From: an uncultured Mycoplasmatales bacterium
GTDB lineage: Bacteria > Bacillota_I > Bacilli_A > UBA3375
Reading direction: 5' to 3'
Length of the DNA stretch: 53,961 nucleotides
Assembly (NCBI GenBank): GCA_937936465.1
Contig: CALDDH010000002.1
Coordinates: forward strand, 1-53,961
Position 1 is the first letter of the stretch. Every line of letters starts with the position of its first letter. The notes beneath the pieces were generated by a model. That model was not told the origin of the DNA. It searched no databases and saw only the letters and a program-made list of their open reading frames with translations. Position numbers and translations under genes: made by a program. Of this stretch, positions 37,214 through 45,596 are shown in pieces.

Positions 37214-38644
37214 ATGCTTATCGATCAAATTAACAATATGTTGTGGAGTATATACTTCTTAATTCCACTTTTAGCTGGAATTTCAATTTTCTTTTCATAC
37301 AAAACAAATTTCATTCAATTTCGTACGATTAAAACATTCCTCAGGACAATTTTCCATCCTGCAAATTACCAAAATGAAGAAAAGCAAATAAATTCATTAC
37401 AAGCTTTTATGATTGGGTTAGGTGCAAGAGTTGGAACTGGTAACATGAGTGGTGTAGCTCTAGCTTTAGTAATTGGTGGTCCAGGAGCTATATTTTGGAT
37501 GTGGTCAATGGCAATATTTGGTGCATCCACCGCATTTATAGAAAGTACAATTGCACAACTTTACAAAGTATCAGATGATTCTATCGGTTTTAAAGGTGGT
37601 CCAGCTTATTATATAAATAATAAACTTAGGAAAAAAAACTTAGCAAAAATATTTGCGATAACAATTACATTTGGTTATACTTTTGCCATGGTAGGTCTAC
37701 AAACTAATACTGTTGCAAATGCTGTAAAAAATGAAGTAGAAAGCTATTTCACATTAAGTAATGAAAATTTACCATTAATTTTAATTGGTTTATCTTTTTC
37801 ACTTTTTACAGGATATGTAATATTTTCAGGAACCAAAAAAATTGCTATTTATTCAACTAAAATAGTAAGTGTAATGACTGTAATATATTTACTAATGATG
37901 TTATCTGTTGTTTCAATTAATATAGAACATTTATTTAGTGTGTTTAAATTAATTATAACAAATGCATTAAGTTGGCAAGCAATAACAGGTGGAACATTTG
38001 GTATTATGGTTTCAACTGGTTTTAAAAGAGGTTTGGTTTCAAATGAAGCTGGTCAAGGTACTGCAGCAAATGCTGCTGCTTCTGCTACTACATCTCACCC
38101 AGTTGGACAAGGAATAATCCAAGCAATGGGTGTTTTTATTGATACACTAGTTATCTCAACTGCAACTGCTTTTATAATATTGTTAGCAGATATTCCATTA
38201 GAAGGAACAGATGGTATTTATATAACACAACAAGCTTTAGTTGTAACACTTGGTGAGAATGCCTCTATTTTATTAACTATAACATTATTTTTCTTTGCAA
38301 TAAGCACAATACTTGGTGTTTACTACTATGGTCAATCAAACTATAGATTTCTATTTAAGAATCAAAAAATTAAGTACTATAATATAGCAATTGTTATCTT
38401 TATTTTCTTTTCAGCAATCTTTAAATCAGAATTTGTTTGGGCCATAACAGATCTATCAGCAGGAATTATGGTATTAATTAATTTATATGCTCTATACAAA
38501 TTATATCCATATGCCTTGATTGCTTTAAAAGATTTTGAAAAACAAAGAAAAAGTAAAAGTACTAGTGAGACAATTATATTTGATAGTAGTAAATATGAAG
38601 AAACTAAAGAATTAGAAATATGGTCAAAGTTAGATGATAAGTAA
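37214..38644 (+). CDS. Alanine/glycine:cation symporter (AGCS family)
   Basis: This 476-residue transporter has about ten to twelve transmembrane segments. Family signatures are IGLGARVGTGNMSGVALALVIGGPGAIFW and GLVSNEAGQGTAANAAASATTSHPVGQG. It imports alanine or glycine with Na+ (or H+). It is the only plus-strand gene here, inserted between secA and a convergent minus-strand pair, with its own promoter and a shared terminator. The start is the only ATG with a nearby purine-rich site (AAAGGATATT). Confidence 0.94.
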   Translation: MLIDQINNMLWSIYFLIPLLAGISIFFSYKTNFIQFRTIKTFLRTIFHPANYQNEEKQINSLQAFMIGLGARVGTGNMSGVALALVIGGPGAIFWMWSMAIFGASTAFIESTIAQLYKVSDDSIGFKGGPAYYINNKLRKKNLAKIFAITITFGYTFAMVGLQTNTVANAVKNEVESYFTLSNENLPLILIGLSFSLFTGYVIFSGTKKIAIYSTKIVSVMTVIYLLMMLSVVSINIEHLFSVFKLIITNALSWQAITGGTFGIMVSTGFKRGLVSNEAGQGTAANAAASATTSHPVGQGIIQAMGVFIDTLVISTATAFIILLADIPLEGTDGIYITQQALVVTLGENASILLTITLFFFAISTILGVYYYGQSNYRFLFKNQKIKYYNIAIVIFIFFSAIFKSEFVWAITDLSAGIMVLINLYALYKLYPYALIALKDFEKQRKSKSTSETIIFDSSKYEETKELEIWSKLDDK

Positions 38645-38656
38645 TTTATTTCATTT

Positions 38657-38690
38657 AAAAAAAGCAAATAAATGCTTTTTTAATTTTTTT
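38657..38690. terminator. Bidirectional terminator between convergent genes
   Basis: AAAAAAGCA (38658-38666) pairs with TGCTTTTTT (38673-38681) around AATAAA and is followed on the plus strand by AATTTTTTTT. The stem is flanked by runs on both strands, so it can end the plus-strand symporter and the minus-strand gene ending at 38680. Confidence 0.75.
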
Positions 38691-39795
38691 TTATAGAAGA
38701 ATAAATTTTTTTAAATCCATCGATAATATTTGGATTGTTATATTTATTCTTATCTGATATTAATTTCAAATCATTAATTATTATATCTTCAACTTTTTGA
38801 ATTAAATTATTGTTATTATTAATTAAAATCAAATTTTTAGTTTGTTTATTAATTTCATCAACATAAATTTCACTTTTATTTAGAAATATTTTATTTTGAG
38901 AATATTGAATTAATTTATCTTTAAAATAAATGTAATTTTGTTGCTGTTTTGTTATTTCACTATCACTATCAATTATAATTAAAAAATGAGTAGATTCAAT
39001 TATTAAATCGATTAACTTATGATCTGAATATAAAATATTTCCAATATTTAAAATAGCATGTTGCTCAAAACTACTAACTCTTAGTAATAGAGCTAATATA
39101 TCATTTTCGGTTGTTGGAATATTTTGATGCTGGGAAAAAATTATTTCCTGATTTATTTGTTCAATATAATTTGTTTCATAATTTACTTGTGAACATTTAT
39201 AATAATCAATTAATTCACTGTTTTTAAATGGTGACTCTATATAAATCGATTTATGATTTGATTTTTTTAAAAAATTACTAAAGTTTAAAGAAAAAAATGT
39301 TGTAAAACACTTGTCATCTAAACTTAAAATAGTGACTAATCCATTAGAGTGATAATTTTCTTTTCCTTCTGAGACATTTAAATCAAGATTATTTAAGTTA
39401 ATATACTGGCTTATATCAGCGAGTGTATTTGGTTTAATAAGTAACTGATTTATTTCTTTTTTCAACTCTATCCCCTTTTTATAATCAATGATATTATAAA
39501 CGCCTAAAATAGCTAACTGTTTATTAATATTAGGTGACAGAGATATAACAATTAAATTAATTGAATTATTGCTCATTTTAAATTGATAAATAAATTCTAA
39601 GACTTGACTATCATCATTGAAACTTGTTGTTTCTAAAATTAAATTTTCAACTTTTAAATCTAAAATCTGTTCAATTGTTTTTATAAAATTATCTTTATCA
39701 AGAAGTTTATCATTTTTAAATAATAATCCTTGTCCTTTTTGAATTATGAAATTTTCTAACTCAATTGTTAAATTATTACATATAAGACCAAACAT
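38680..39795 (-). CDS. Divergent CpaE/MinD-like protein with degenerate P-loop
   Basis: This 371-residue protein has no clear family. Residues 1-130 look like a receiver-type alpha/beta domain. It ends in LAILGVYNIIDYKKG ... IKPNTLADISQYI, a pattern I associate with the N-terminus of CpaE/TadZ-like ATPases (GIYDII ... P-x-x-x-D-V). Residues about 150-190 align with the MinD/ParA start, but the Walker A is lost: LSLDDKCFTTFFSLNF stands where S-x-K-G-G-x-G-K-T-T is expected, and IYIESPF replaces the switch aspartates. It should not hydrolyse ATP. It is coupled one base after a 45-residue membrane peptide gene. Function unknown. Confidence 0.45.
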   Translation of the reverse strand: MFGLICNNLTIELENFIIQKGQGLLFKNDKLLDKDNFIKTIEQILDLKVENLILETTSFNDDSQVLEFIYQFKMSNNSINLIVISLSPNINKQLAILGVYNIIDYKKGIELKKEINQLLIKPNTLADISQYINLNNLDLNVSEGKENYHSNGLVTILSLDDKCFTTFFSLNFSNFLKKSNHKSIYIESPFKNSELIDYYKCSQVNYETNYIEQINQEIIFSQHQNIPTTENDILALLLRVSSFEQHAILNIGNILYSDHKLIDLIIESTHFLIIIDSDSEITKQQQNYIYFKDKLIQYSQNKIFLNKSEIYVDEINKQTKNLILINNNNNLIQKVEDIIINDLKLISDKNKYNNPNIIDGFKKIYSSIKKN

Positions 39796-39796
39796 C

Positions 39797-39934
39797 TTAA
39801 TAATCTAAAACTTCATCAATTTTTTCTTCAACACCTTGTTCCATTTCATTGCTTTGTTCTTCAGACCAATACATGAAAGCAACTACTAAAATAAGTAAAA
39901 CGGCTATTAATATTAACATTTCTTTTGATACCAT
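39797..39934 (-). CDS. 45-residue single-span membrane peptide
   Basis: This short gene has a perfect AGGAGG seven bases before its ATG and ends one base before the next gene, so it is very likely translated. The peptide starts MVSKEMLILIAVLLILVVAF, a hydrophobic helix with a Glu at position 5. It continues with an acidic tail (EEQSNEMEQGVEEKIDEVLDY). Size and the early Glu recall minimal Flp-type pilins, but no prepilin glycine is present. A plain membrane micro-protein partnering the downstream CpaE-like protein is equally possible. Confidence 0.65.
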   Translation of the reverse strand: MVSKEMLILIAVLLILVVAFMYWSEEQSNEMEQGVEEKIDEVLDY

Positions 39935-40021
39935 GAAATCCTCCTCTCTATATTATTATTATCATGATAGCTTTTTTTTACTCATTTTTTCTACAATTTA
40001 GTATATTCATGTTTGTAAATA

Positions 40022-40030
40022 TGTTATAAT
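40022..40030 (+). promoter_or_regulatory. Extended -10 promoter of candidate sRNA
   Basis: Plus-strand TGTTATAAT (40022-40030) is a TG-N-TATAAT extended -10; no convincing -35 is seen. It would start transcription at about 40037, at the base of the first hairpin. Confidence 0.55.
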
Positions 40031-40036
40031 AAACAT

Positions 40037-40096
40037 GTACTAAAAATTAGTACACACCCTCAAGAGATATTTACTCCTTATTGGTAAATATCTTTT
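40037..40096 (+). ncRNA. Candidate small RNA with Shine-Dalgarno-complementary segments
   Basis: Immediately after the promoter, TGTACTAA/TTAGTACA (40036-40054) forms an 8-bp hairpin. A single-stranded linker ACACCCTCAAG follows. Then AGATATTTAC/GTAAATATCT (40065-40074 with 40084-40093) forms a perfect 10-bp hairpin running into TTTT, a terminator. The loop is TCCTTATTG. Both unpaired parts (CCCUCAA and UCCUUA) are complementary to Shine-Dalgarno sequences, as in Firmicutes C-rich sRNAs. No open frame lies within it and no plus-strand gene follows. Confidence 0.55.
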
Positions 40097-40157
40097 AACA
40101 TAAATAAACTATACATAAACAAACCAATTATTATAGTATTATACTTTTATTTTATTT

Positions 40158-40207
40158 AATTTCTAAAAAAAAGACTGCCTTAATTGGCAGTTTTATTTTT
40201 AGAAATT
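40158..40207. terminator. Bidirectional terminator downstream of rpiB
   Basis: ACTGCC and GGCAGT (40174-40191) pair around TTAATT. The stem continues outward as TAATTTCTAAAAA/TTTTTAGAAATTA. On the minus strand CTTTTTTTTAG follows, ending the rpmE-prfA-prmC-sua5-rpiB transcript. On the plus strand TTTTATTTTT follows. Confidence 0.85.
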
Positions 40208-40655
40208 AACAATCAATACAACTTTCTTCATAGTCAATTAATGTTTCAATTCTTTCTAAATGTCGTCCAGCTAAGAATTTAGTTTCAATAAATACATCGA
40301 TTATATTATATGCTTCCTTCTCTGTAATTACCCTTGCTCCAAGTGCTAAAACATTAGCGTCATTATGTTCACGTGATAATTTAGAAAATTCTATATTATT
40401 ACATACCACGGCTCTAATTCCTCGAACTTTATTTGCAGCTATTGAAATCCCTAATCCTGTTCCACAAATAATAATACCTAAATCAGCATTATCTAATAAT
40501 ATGTTTTCACCAACTTTAATACCTTGCATTACATAATTTGATTTCTCTTTATCAGAACCAACGTCTAATACTGAAATATCTTTATCTTTTAAATATTTAA
40601 TTATCTGATTACGAAGCTTGATACCTGTATGATCTGATGATATTACTATTCTCAT
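40206..40655 (-). CDS. rpiB: Ribose-5-phosphate isomerase B
   Basis: RpiB interconverts ribose 5-phosphate and ribulose 5-phosphate. Motifs SSDHTGIKLR, DVGSD, the active-site cysteine in IICGTGLGISIAANKVRG, and HNDANVLALGARV are present. The length of 149 residues is standard. It lies last in a conserved prfA-prmC-sua5-rpiB cluster. Confidence 0.96.
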   Translation of the reverse strand: MRIVISSDHTGIKLRNQIIKYLKDKDISVLDVGSDKEKSNYVMQGIKVGENILLDNADLGIIICGTGLGISIAANKVRGIRAVVCNNIEFSKLSREHNDANVLALGARVITEKEAYNIIDVFIETKFLAGRHLERIETLIDYEESCIDC

Positions 40656-40656
40656 A

Positions 40657-41157
40657 TTACCTCAGCCTTTCAAATTCATTTTTATATTGATAAATTTTTG
40701 ATGGTTTATTACTTTTTTTAGTTTTAATATCCTCTTTTAATAATGGAATATTTGGAAACACTAATTCAAATTCTTCTTTAGTTGTAATTTCTGGTAACCC
40801 AGATAAATTTGCGCTTGTAACAAATAGTGGTTCATTTAAAAGGTTTAATAAAGATAGTATATTATCTTCATCAGGAATTCTAAATGATGTCATTTCATTG
40901 TGATAATTAAAAATAAGAGTAACATTACCAGGCCACACTTGGTGCATTTTATTAATTAGTTTTTGATCCTTAACATCAAGCTGATTACAACTGGCAATAA
41001 ATTGAACTATCTTTTTTGACTTATCTCTTTTTTTAATTATATATAATTGATCAATTGAATTCTTCAAACTTGCTAATCCATAAACTGTATCTGTAGGTAC
41101 ACCAACAACATTACCATTTATTAATTTTCCATAAATATCTTGACAATTTAATTGCAT
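40657..41157 (-). CDS. Threonylcarbamoyl-AMP synthase (YrdC domain only)
   Basis: This 166-residue protein has the Sua5/YrdC core: GVPTDTVYGLA, KKRDKSKK, FVTSANLSGLPE. It makes threonylcarbamoyl-AMP from threonine, bicarbonate and ATP for the t6A37 tRNA modification. It lacks the C-terminal Sua5 domain of Bacillus YwlC and is shorter than E. coli YrdC (190), so it is a minimal form. Its place between prmC and rpiB is the Bacillus ywlC position. Confidence 0.88.
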   Translation of the reverse strand: MQLNCQDIYGKLINGNVVGVPTDTVYGLASLKNSIDQLYIIKKRDKSKKIVQFIASCNQLDVKDQKLINKMHQVWPGNVTLIFNYHNEMTSFRIPDEDNILSLLNLLNEPLFVTSANLSGLPEITTKEEFELVFPNIPLLKEDIKTKKSNKPSKIYQYKNEFERLR

Positions 41158-41159
41158 TT

Positions 41160-42023
41160 TTATCCTTCAAAAATTAATATTCTATCTTTTTTGTTTATAT
41201 CAATTATTATATCAAATTTTTCACTTTTTTTCAGAAACATAATTTTATTTATTGAATCAGCTTGTAAATGGCCAATTTCTAAAATTAGTAAAAATTGCTT
41301 GTTTACAATTTCTTGATATTTATCTATTATTCGTTCATAACATGATAATCCACTATTCCTAGCAAATAAAGCAAGGTGTGGTTCATACTTCAAGACATTT
41401 ATTGCAATGTTCTGATCTTCCCTATCAATATATGGAGGATTAGACACTAAGACATCAATTTGATGCTTGTTTTTGATTAGTGGTTGTAACATATCACCTT
41501 GATAAACAATTGCTTCTAATTGATAGTAATTTAAGTTTTCTCTCACAACTTCTAATGCTTGTTTAGATATATCACTCATTATTAAATTAATTGTATATTG
41601 ATCTTTTAATTCCAAAGCAATAACTATTCCAATAACTCCACTACCCGAACATATATCAGCTAAAGTGATAGTTGATCCTTTTGGATATTTTTCTTTAATT
41701 CTTTTAATAGTTATATCTACAAGTTCTTCAGTTTCAAAACGTGGAATTAAGACATTCTTATTTACTTTTATTTTATAACCAAAAAAATATTCAAATCCAA
41801 CAAGATATGCAATTGGAATATTTGTCATTAAATATTGACTGAATATCTTTTCAAATTTATTTTTATCTATTTGATTTAATTTATCTCGATTAACAAGTGT
41901 TTGATTTAATGTTTGATCAAAAACTTTCAAAGTTATTAAATTGATATCAGATTGATATTTATTTTCTAATTGTTCAATTTGCTTTAACTGATACTTAAGA
42001 TATAAATCAATTGTCTTCATCAA
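41160..42023 (-). CDS. prmC: Release factor glutamine methyltransferase PrmC
   Basis: PrmC methylates the glutamine of the GGQ motif in RF1 and RF2. The catalytic NPPY is in VLVSNPPYIDRED, the SAM motif is ADICSGSGVIGI, and the helical N-terminal domain contains LIPRFETEELV. Length 287 residues. It overlaps prfA by 17 bases; its two substrates are encoded at 42007-43083 and 33494-34579. Confidence 0.95.
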   Translation of the reverse strand: MMKTIDLYLKYQLKQIEQLENKYQSDINLITLKVFDQTLNQTLVNRDKLNQIDKNKFEKIFSQYLMTNIPIAYLVGFEYFFGYKIKVNKNVLIPRFETEELVDITIKRIKEKYPKGSTITLADICSGSGVIGIVIALELKDQYTINLIMSDISKQALEVVRENLNYYQLEAIVYQGDMLQPLIKNKHQIDVLVSNPPYIDREDQNIAINVLKYEPHLALFARNSGLSCYERIIDKYQEIVNKQFLLILEIGHLQADSINKIMFLKKSEKFDIIIDINKKDRILIFEG

Positions 42024-43083
42024 TAACCTTCAATCTTTCCATTTCATCTTCAACCATTAAATTATCAACAACTTCATTTAGTTTACCATTCATTATAATA
42101 TCTAATTTATTTAAAGTTAACCCAATACGGTGATCTGTCACACGGTTTTGTGGATAATTATATGTTCTTATTTTTTCACTTCTTTGTCCTTGTCCTAATT
42201 TATTTTTACGCTCTTTATCTGTTTCACTCATTTGTTTTTGAATAAAGTAATCGTAAATTTTTGCTCTCAGAACTTTCATTGCTTGCTCACGATTTGATAT
42301 TTGAGACCTTTCAGTTTGACAAGAAACAACAATATTCGTTTCTAAATGGGTTATTCTTACAGCTGAATCTGTCGTATTAACACTTTGTCCTCCTGCACCT
42401 GAAGATCTAAATGTATCAACTCGTATATCCATATCTTTAATATCAATTTCTACGTCATTAATCTCAGGCATAACAACGACTGTCGCTGTTGAAGTGTGTA
42501 CTCTTCCTTGTGACTCTGTGACTGGCACTCTTTGCACTCTATGAGTTCCTGATTCAAACTTAAGTTTACTAAAAACATCACTACCTTTTACTAAGATAGA
42601 AACAGTAGAAAATCCACCGTTTACTGTTTCTTGTGATTCAAGTATCTCTAATTTCCAATGATTTAATTCAGCATATTTACTATACATTCGATATAAATCA
42701 TATGCAAATATATTAGCTTCATCTCCACCAGCCGCTCCCCGAATTTCTAAGATTGCATTTTTTCCATCATTTGGATCTTTAGGTATTAATAATTTTTTTA
42801 ATTCAATTGCAATTATATCAATATTGTTATTAGCTGACTCTATTATTTGATTAAACATATTGATTGATTCTTCATCTGTTTCAATCTTAAGTAATTCTTT
42901 AGCTTCATCTAATTCTGATTTATTTACTTTATATTGATTATATTTAACTATAATTGGTTCTAAATCACTTATATCCTTAGATATCTTACCAATCATCTTT
43001 ACATCAGAAATTATTTCTGGATTTGCTAAATCTGCTTGTAATTTATTATACCTTTTTTCAATATCAACTAATTTATCGAACAT
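42007..43083 (-). CDS. prfA: Peptide chain release factor 1
   Basis: RF1 reads UAA and UAG. The GGQ loop is in FRSSGAGGQSVNTTDSAVRITH, RF1-type GGDEANIFAYDLYRMYSKYAE is present, and RVPVTESQGRVHTSTATV follows. The length of 358 residues is normal. A hairpin terminator lies between rpmE and this gene. Confidence 0.96.
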   Translation of the reverse strand: MFDKLVDIEKRYNKLQADLANPEIISDVKMIGKISKDISDLEPIIVKYNQYKVNKSELDEAKELLKIETDEESINMFNQIIESANNNIDIIAIELKKLLIPKDPNDGKNAILEIRGAAGGDEANIFAYDLYRMYSKYAELNHWKLEILESQETVNGGFSTVSILVKGSDVFSKLKFESGTHRVQRVPVTESQGRVHTSTATVVVMPEINDVEIDIKDMDIRVDTFRSSGAGGQSVNTTDSAVRITHLETNIVVSCQTERSQISNREQAMKVLRAKIYDYFIQKQMSETDKERKNKLGQGQRSEKIRTYNYPQNRVTDHRIGLTLNKLDIIMNGKLNEVVDNLMVEDEMERLKVIDEDN

Positions 43084-43089
43084 TTTTCT

Positions 43090-43128
43090 CCTAAAATAAA
43101 AATAGGCTAAATAAGCCTATTTCTTTTT
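43090..43128 (-). terminator. Terminator/attenuator between rpmE and prfA
   Basis: On the minus strand AAATAGGCT and AGCCTATTT (43122-43100) form a 9-bp stem with a 5-base loop, followed by TTATTTTAGG, into the prfA ribosome-binding site. It limits readthrough from the ribosomal gene to the release-factor cluster. Confidence 0.75.
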
Positions 43129-43131
43129 TTA

Positions 43132-43332
43132 TTATTTTAAACCAAACTTTTTGTTGAATTTTTCAACTCTACCTGCTGCTGAAACTGCTTTACTCTTACC
43201 TGTATATGCTGGGTGACATACATAACAAGATTCAATGTTAAGTGTTTCCATAGTTGAATTTACTTCAAACTCATTTCCACAAGCACATTTAACTTTTGTG
43301 TTCATATATTCTGTATGAATTTGCTTTTTCAT
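43132..43332 (-). CDS. rpmE: Ribosomal protein bL31 (zinc-binding form)
   Basis: The start is placed at the ATG at 43332 (MKKQIHTEY), six bases after AAAGGTGG. A longer in-frame reading would overlap rpsI and lacks family similarity. The 66-residue protein has paired cysteines (CAC and CYVC) of the zinc-containing bL31 type and ends RVEKFNKKFG. Confidence 0.93.
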   Translation of the reverse strand: MKKQIHTEYMNTKVKCACGNEFEVNSTMETLNIESCYVCHPAYTGKSKAVSAAGRVEKFNKKFGLK

Positions 43333-43348
43333 ATATATTCCACCTTTC

Positions 43349-43738
43349 TTAACGTTTTGAAAATTGTGGCGCTCTACGTGCACCTTTCAATCCATATTTT
43401 TTACGTTCTCTAACTCTAGCATCACGAGTTAATAATCCTTCTGCTTTTAACTTTGGTCTGTAAGTTGAATCTACCTCTAGTAAAGCTCTTGAAATTCCTA
43501 ATCTAATTGCTCCAGCTTGTCCGGCAAATCCACCCCCATCAACATTTACAGAAATATCAAACTTATCTAATCCTTCTACTGCTTTTAATGGTTGTTTTAA
43601 ATCAATAATTAATAAAGCACTTGGCATGAATTCTTCTACCGGTATATTATTAACTAAAATTTTTCCACTTCCACTCATTAATCTAACTCTAGCAACAGAA
43701 GCTTTACGACGACCAGTTCCTAAATAAATTTTTGTCAT
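43349..43738 (-). CDS. rpsI: Ribosomal protein uS9
   Basis: This 129-residue protein has [14 protein letters not shown] at the N-terminus and [19 protein letters not shown] in the middle. It ends in the conserved basic tail [17 protein letters not shown], which reaches the P-site tRNA. It lies 8 bases after rplM, the universal rplM-rpsI pair. Confidence 0.97.
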   Translation of the reverse strand: MTKIYLGTGRRKASVARVRLMSGSGKILVNNIPVEEFMPSALLIIDLKQPLKAVEGLDKFDISVNVDGGGFAGQAGAIRLGISRALLEVDSTYRPKLKAEGLLTRDARVRERKKYGLKGARRAPQFSKR

Positions 43739-43746
43739 TTTTCTCC

Positions 43747-44187
43747 TTATCTGTTAGTCTTATATATTGTTGGTTGTTGAGCTTCATGTTTATGATCTAC
43801 ACCAGCATAAACATATAAGTTTCTGTACATTTGTTTACCAAGTTTAGTTTTTGGTAACATCCCTTTTATTGCTTTTTCTAAAATTCTTTCAGGTGCTCTA
43901 TTTAATAAGTTTTGAGCAGTCTCTTCTTTGATTCCTCCTGGATGTCCAGTGTGTTTGTAGTACTTTTTATCTGCCCATTTGTTTCCTGTGAAGTGAACTT
44001 TTTTTGCATTTATTATTATTACATAATCTCCACAATCTACATTTGGTGTAAAATACGGTTTGTGCTTACCTCTTAATAATTTTGCTATTTCTACTGATAA
44101 TCTACCAACTGTTTTGTCAGTAGCATCAATTAACAACCATTTTTTATCAACAGTATTTGCATTGGCCATATACGTATTTTTCATCAT
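43747..44187 (-). CDS. rplM: Ribosomal protein uL13
   Basis: This 146-residue protein has [41 protein letters not shown] and [33 protein letters not shown] precedes tandem ATG codons. It is the first gene of the rplM-rpsI transcript, under an L13-type leader and a strong promoter. Confidence 0.97.
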   Translation of the reverse strand: MMKNTYMANANTVDKKWLLIDATDKTVGRLSVEIAKLLRGKHKPYFTPNVDCGDYVIIINAKKVHFTGNKWADKKYYKHTGHPGGIKEETAQNLLNRAPERILEKAIKGMLPKTKLGKQMYRNLYVYAGVDHKHEAQQPTIYKTNR

Positions 44188-44199
44188 AATTTTCTCCTT

Positions 44200-44250
44200 T
44201 TTTTAATAACTTAAATAGTTTAACGGGGCTATTTAATTTAAAGAAATGCC
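44200..44250 (-). ncRNA. L13-type ribosomal protein leader
   Basis: The 5' untranslated region of rplM contains, on the minus strand, AAATAG-CCCCGTTAAA-CTATTT (44234-44213). This is a hairpin with the CCGTTAAAC core I recall from Firmicutes L13 leaders, at which uL13 is thought to repress its own operon. The match is by eye. Confidence 0.6.
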
Positions 44251-44257
44251 AAATATT

Positions 44258-44286
44258 ATTATACCTTAAAAAAGAAGAAATTGCAA
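44258..44286 (-). promoter_or_regulatory. Promoter of rplM-rpsI
   Basis: On the minus strand TTGCAA (44286-44281), a 17-bp spacer and TATAAT (44263-44258) give one of the best promoters in the window. It is about 70 bases before the rplM start. Confidence 0.8.
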
Positions 44287-44330
44287 ATTTAAATGTAATT
44301 AAATTTAATTTTTCTTTTAAATTGTAAAAT

Positions 44331-44873
44331 CTAAATAGTCATTATTTCTTTTTCTTTTTCTGAAATGATTTTTATAATTTTTCCATTGAAACTATCTGTT
44401 ACTTTTTGAATATCTTTTTCTAATTGCTTTTGCATGTCAGTGCTTACTTCATTATCTTTTTTAATTTTATCAATTGCTTCTTTTCGAACGCTGCGAATTG
44501 ATACTTTGCTATTTTCACCAATACCTTTTATATCTTTACTAATTTTTTTTCTTAACTCTTCAGTTAATTGAGGAATAGTAATTCTTAATGTTTGTCCATC
44601 ATTTGTTGGATTAAAACCTAAATTAGACTCTAATATTCCTTTTTCAATATCTTTAATTGTGCTTGGATCAAATGGCTTAACTAATAATTGCCTTGCTTCA
44701 GGAACACTGATCATTGCAATGGTATTAATCGCAACTTTATTTCCATAAGCTAACACATGTACTCCATCTAAAATTGAAGGGTTAGCACGACCAGTTCTTA
44801 TTTTACCTAATTCACCAATTAAATGTTCAACTACTTTATTCATTTTAATTTCAGTTTGATTAATAGTATCCAT
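44331..44873 (-). CDS. frr: Ribosome recycling factor
   Basis: RRF splits post-termination ribosomes with EF-G. Motifs IRTGRANPSILDGVHVLAYG, PFDPSTIKDIEKGI and IRSVRKEAIDKIKK are present; length 180 residues. It is the last gene of rpsB-tsf-pyrH-frr. Confidence 0.97.
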   Translation of the reverse strand: MDTINQTEIKMNKVVEHLIGELGKIRTGRANPSILDGVHVLAYGNKVAINTIAMISVPEARQLLVKPFDPSTIKDIEKGILESNLGFNPTNDGQTLRITIPQLTEELRKKISKDIKGIGENSKVSIRSVRKEAIDKIKKDNEVSTDMQKQLEKDIQKVTDSFNGKIIKIISEKEKEIMTI

Positions 44874-44881
44874 ATATTCTC

Positions 44882-45589
44882 CTAACTTATTTTAGTTCCA
44901 TAATTATCTTGTGTTAATGCTTTTAATATTCCACTCTCTTCATTCATATTGAAAACAATTGTTTTAATTTCATTTTCTTGAGCAATTGTTGAAGCAGTTA
45001 AATCCATAATCATTAATTTTTTTTCTAATATTTCTTGATATGTTAAATGACTGAATTTAGTTGCATCATCAAAAACATTAGGATCTTTATCATATACACC
45101 ATCCACACCATTTTTAGCCATTAAAACTGTGTCCACTCCTAATTCACTTGCACGTAACATTGAGTTAGTGTCGGTTGTAAAATAAGGCATCCCCGTTCCA
45201 CCTGCTAAAATAACTACTCTATTTTTTTCTAAATCACGTATTGCTTTCCTTCTAATGTAAGGTGCTGCTACTTGATCAGTATGTAGTGCTGTTTGAACAC
45301 GAGCTTCAATACCACTATTTTCTAAGCTATCTTGCAGTGCAAGTCCATTCATCATTGTTGCAAGCATTCCCATATAGTCTGCTTGTGAACGACTCATACC
45401 TAATTCAACACCTGTTTGACCACGCCAAATGTTTCCTCCACCAACAACAACAGCTACTTGATAACCAATTTCAATTACCTTCTCAATTTCTTTGGCTACT
45501 TCAAAACAAATACTTGGTTCAATTCCAAATCCTTTTGTTCCAGATAATGCTTCTCCAGAAAGTTTAATCAAAATTCGTTTATTTGACAT
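44882..45589 (-). CDS. pyrH: UMP kinase
   Basis: PyrH phosphorylates UMP to UDP, feeding CTP synthase (pyrG). Motifs IKLSGEALSG, VVGGGNIWRG, ADYMGMLATMMNGLALQD, TDTNSMLRASELG and KNGVDGVYDKDP are clear. The length of 235 residues is standard. A terminator-like hairpin separates it from tsf upstream. Confidence 0.97.
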   Translation of the reverse strand: MSNKRILIKLSGEALSGTKGFGIEPSICFEVAKEIEKVIEIGYQVAVVVGGGNIWRGQTGVELGMSRSQADYMGMLATMMNGLALQDSLENSGIEARVQTALHTDQVAAPYIRRKAIRDLEKNRVVILAGGTGMPYFTTDTNSMLRASELGVDTVLMAKNGVDGVYDKDPNVFDDATKFSHLTYQEILEKKLMIMDLTASTIAQENEIKTIVFNMNEESGILKALTQDNYGTKIS

Positions 45590-45596
45590 AATTCTC

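Noticed and set aside
40037-40096. The ACACCCTC segment recalls a preQ1-I riboswitch.
   Set aside because: The P1 stem pairing (AGAGG with CCTCT) and the A-rich tail with CTAA are missing, and no plus-strand gene follows.
43333-43383. Longer rpmE start upstream of MKKQIHTEY.
   Set aside because: The extra 17 codons overlap the rpsI 3' end and are unlike bL31. AAAGGTGG sits correctly for the ATG at 43332.
44287-44330. A+T-only inverted repeat after frr as a terminator.
   Set aside because: AATTTAA/TTAAATT pairs in very A+T-rich DNA with no G-C pairs; too weak to call.
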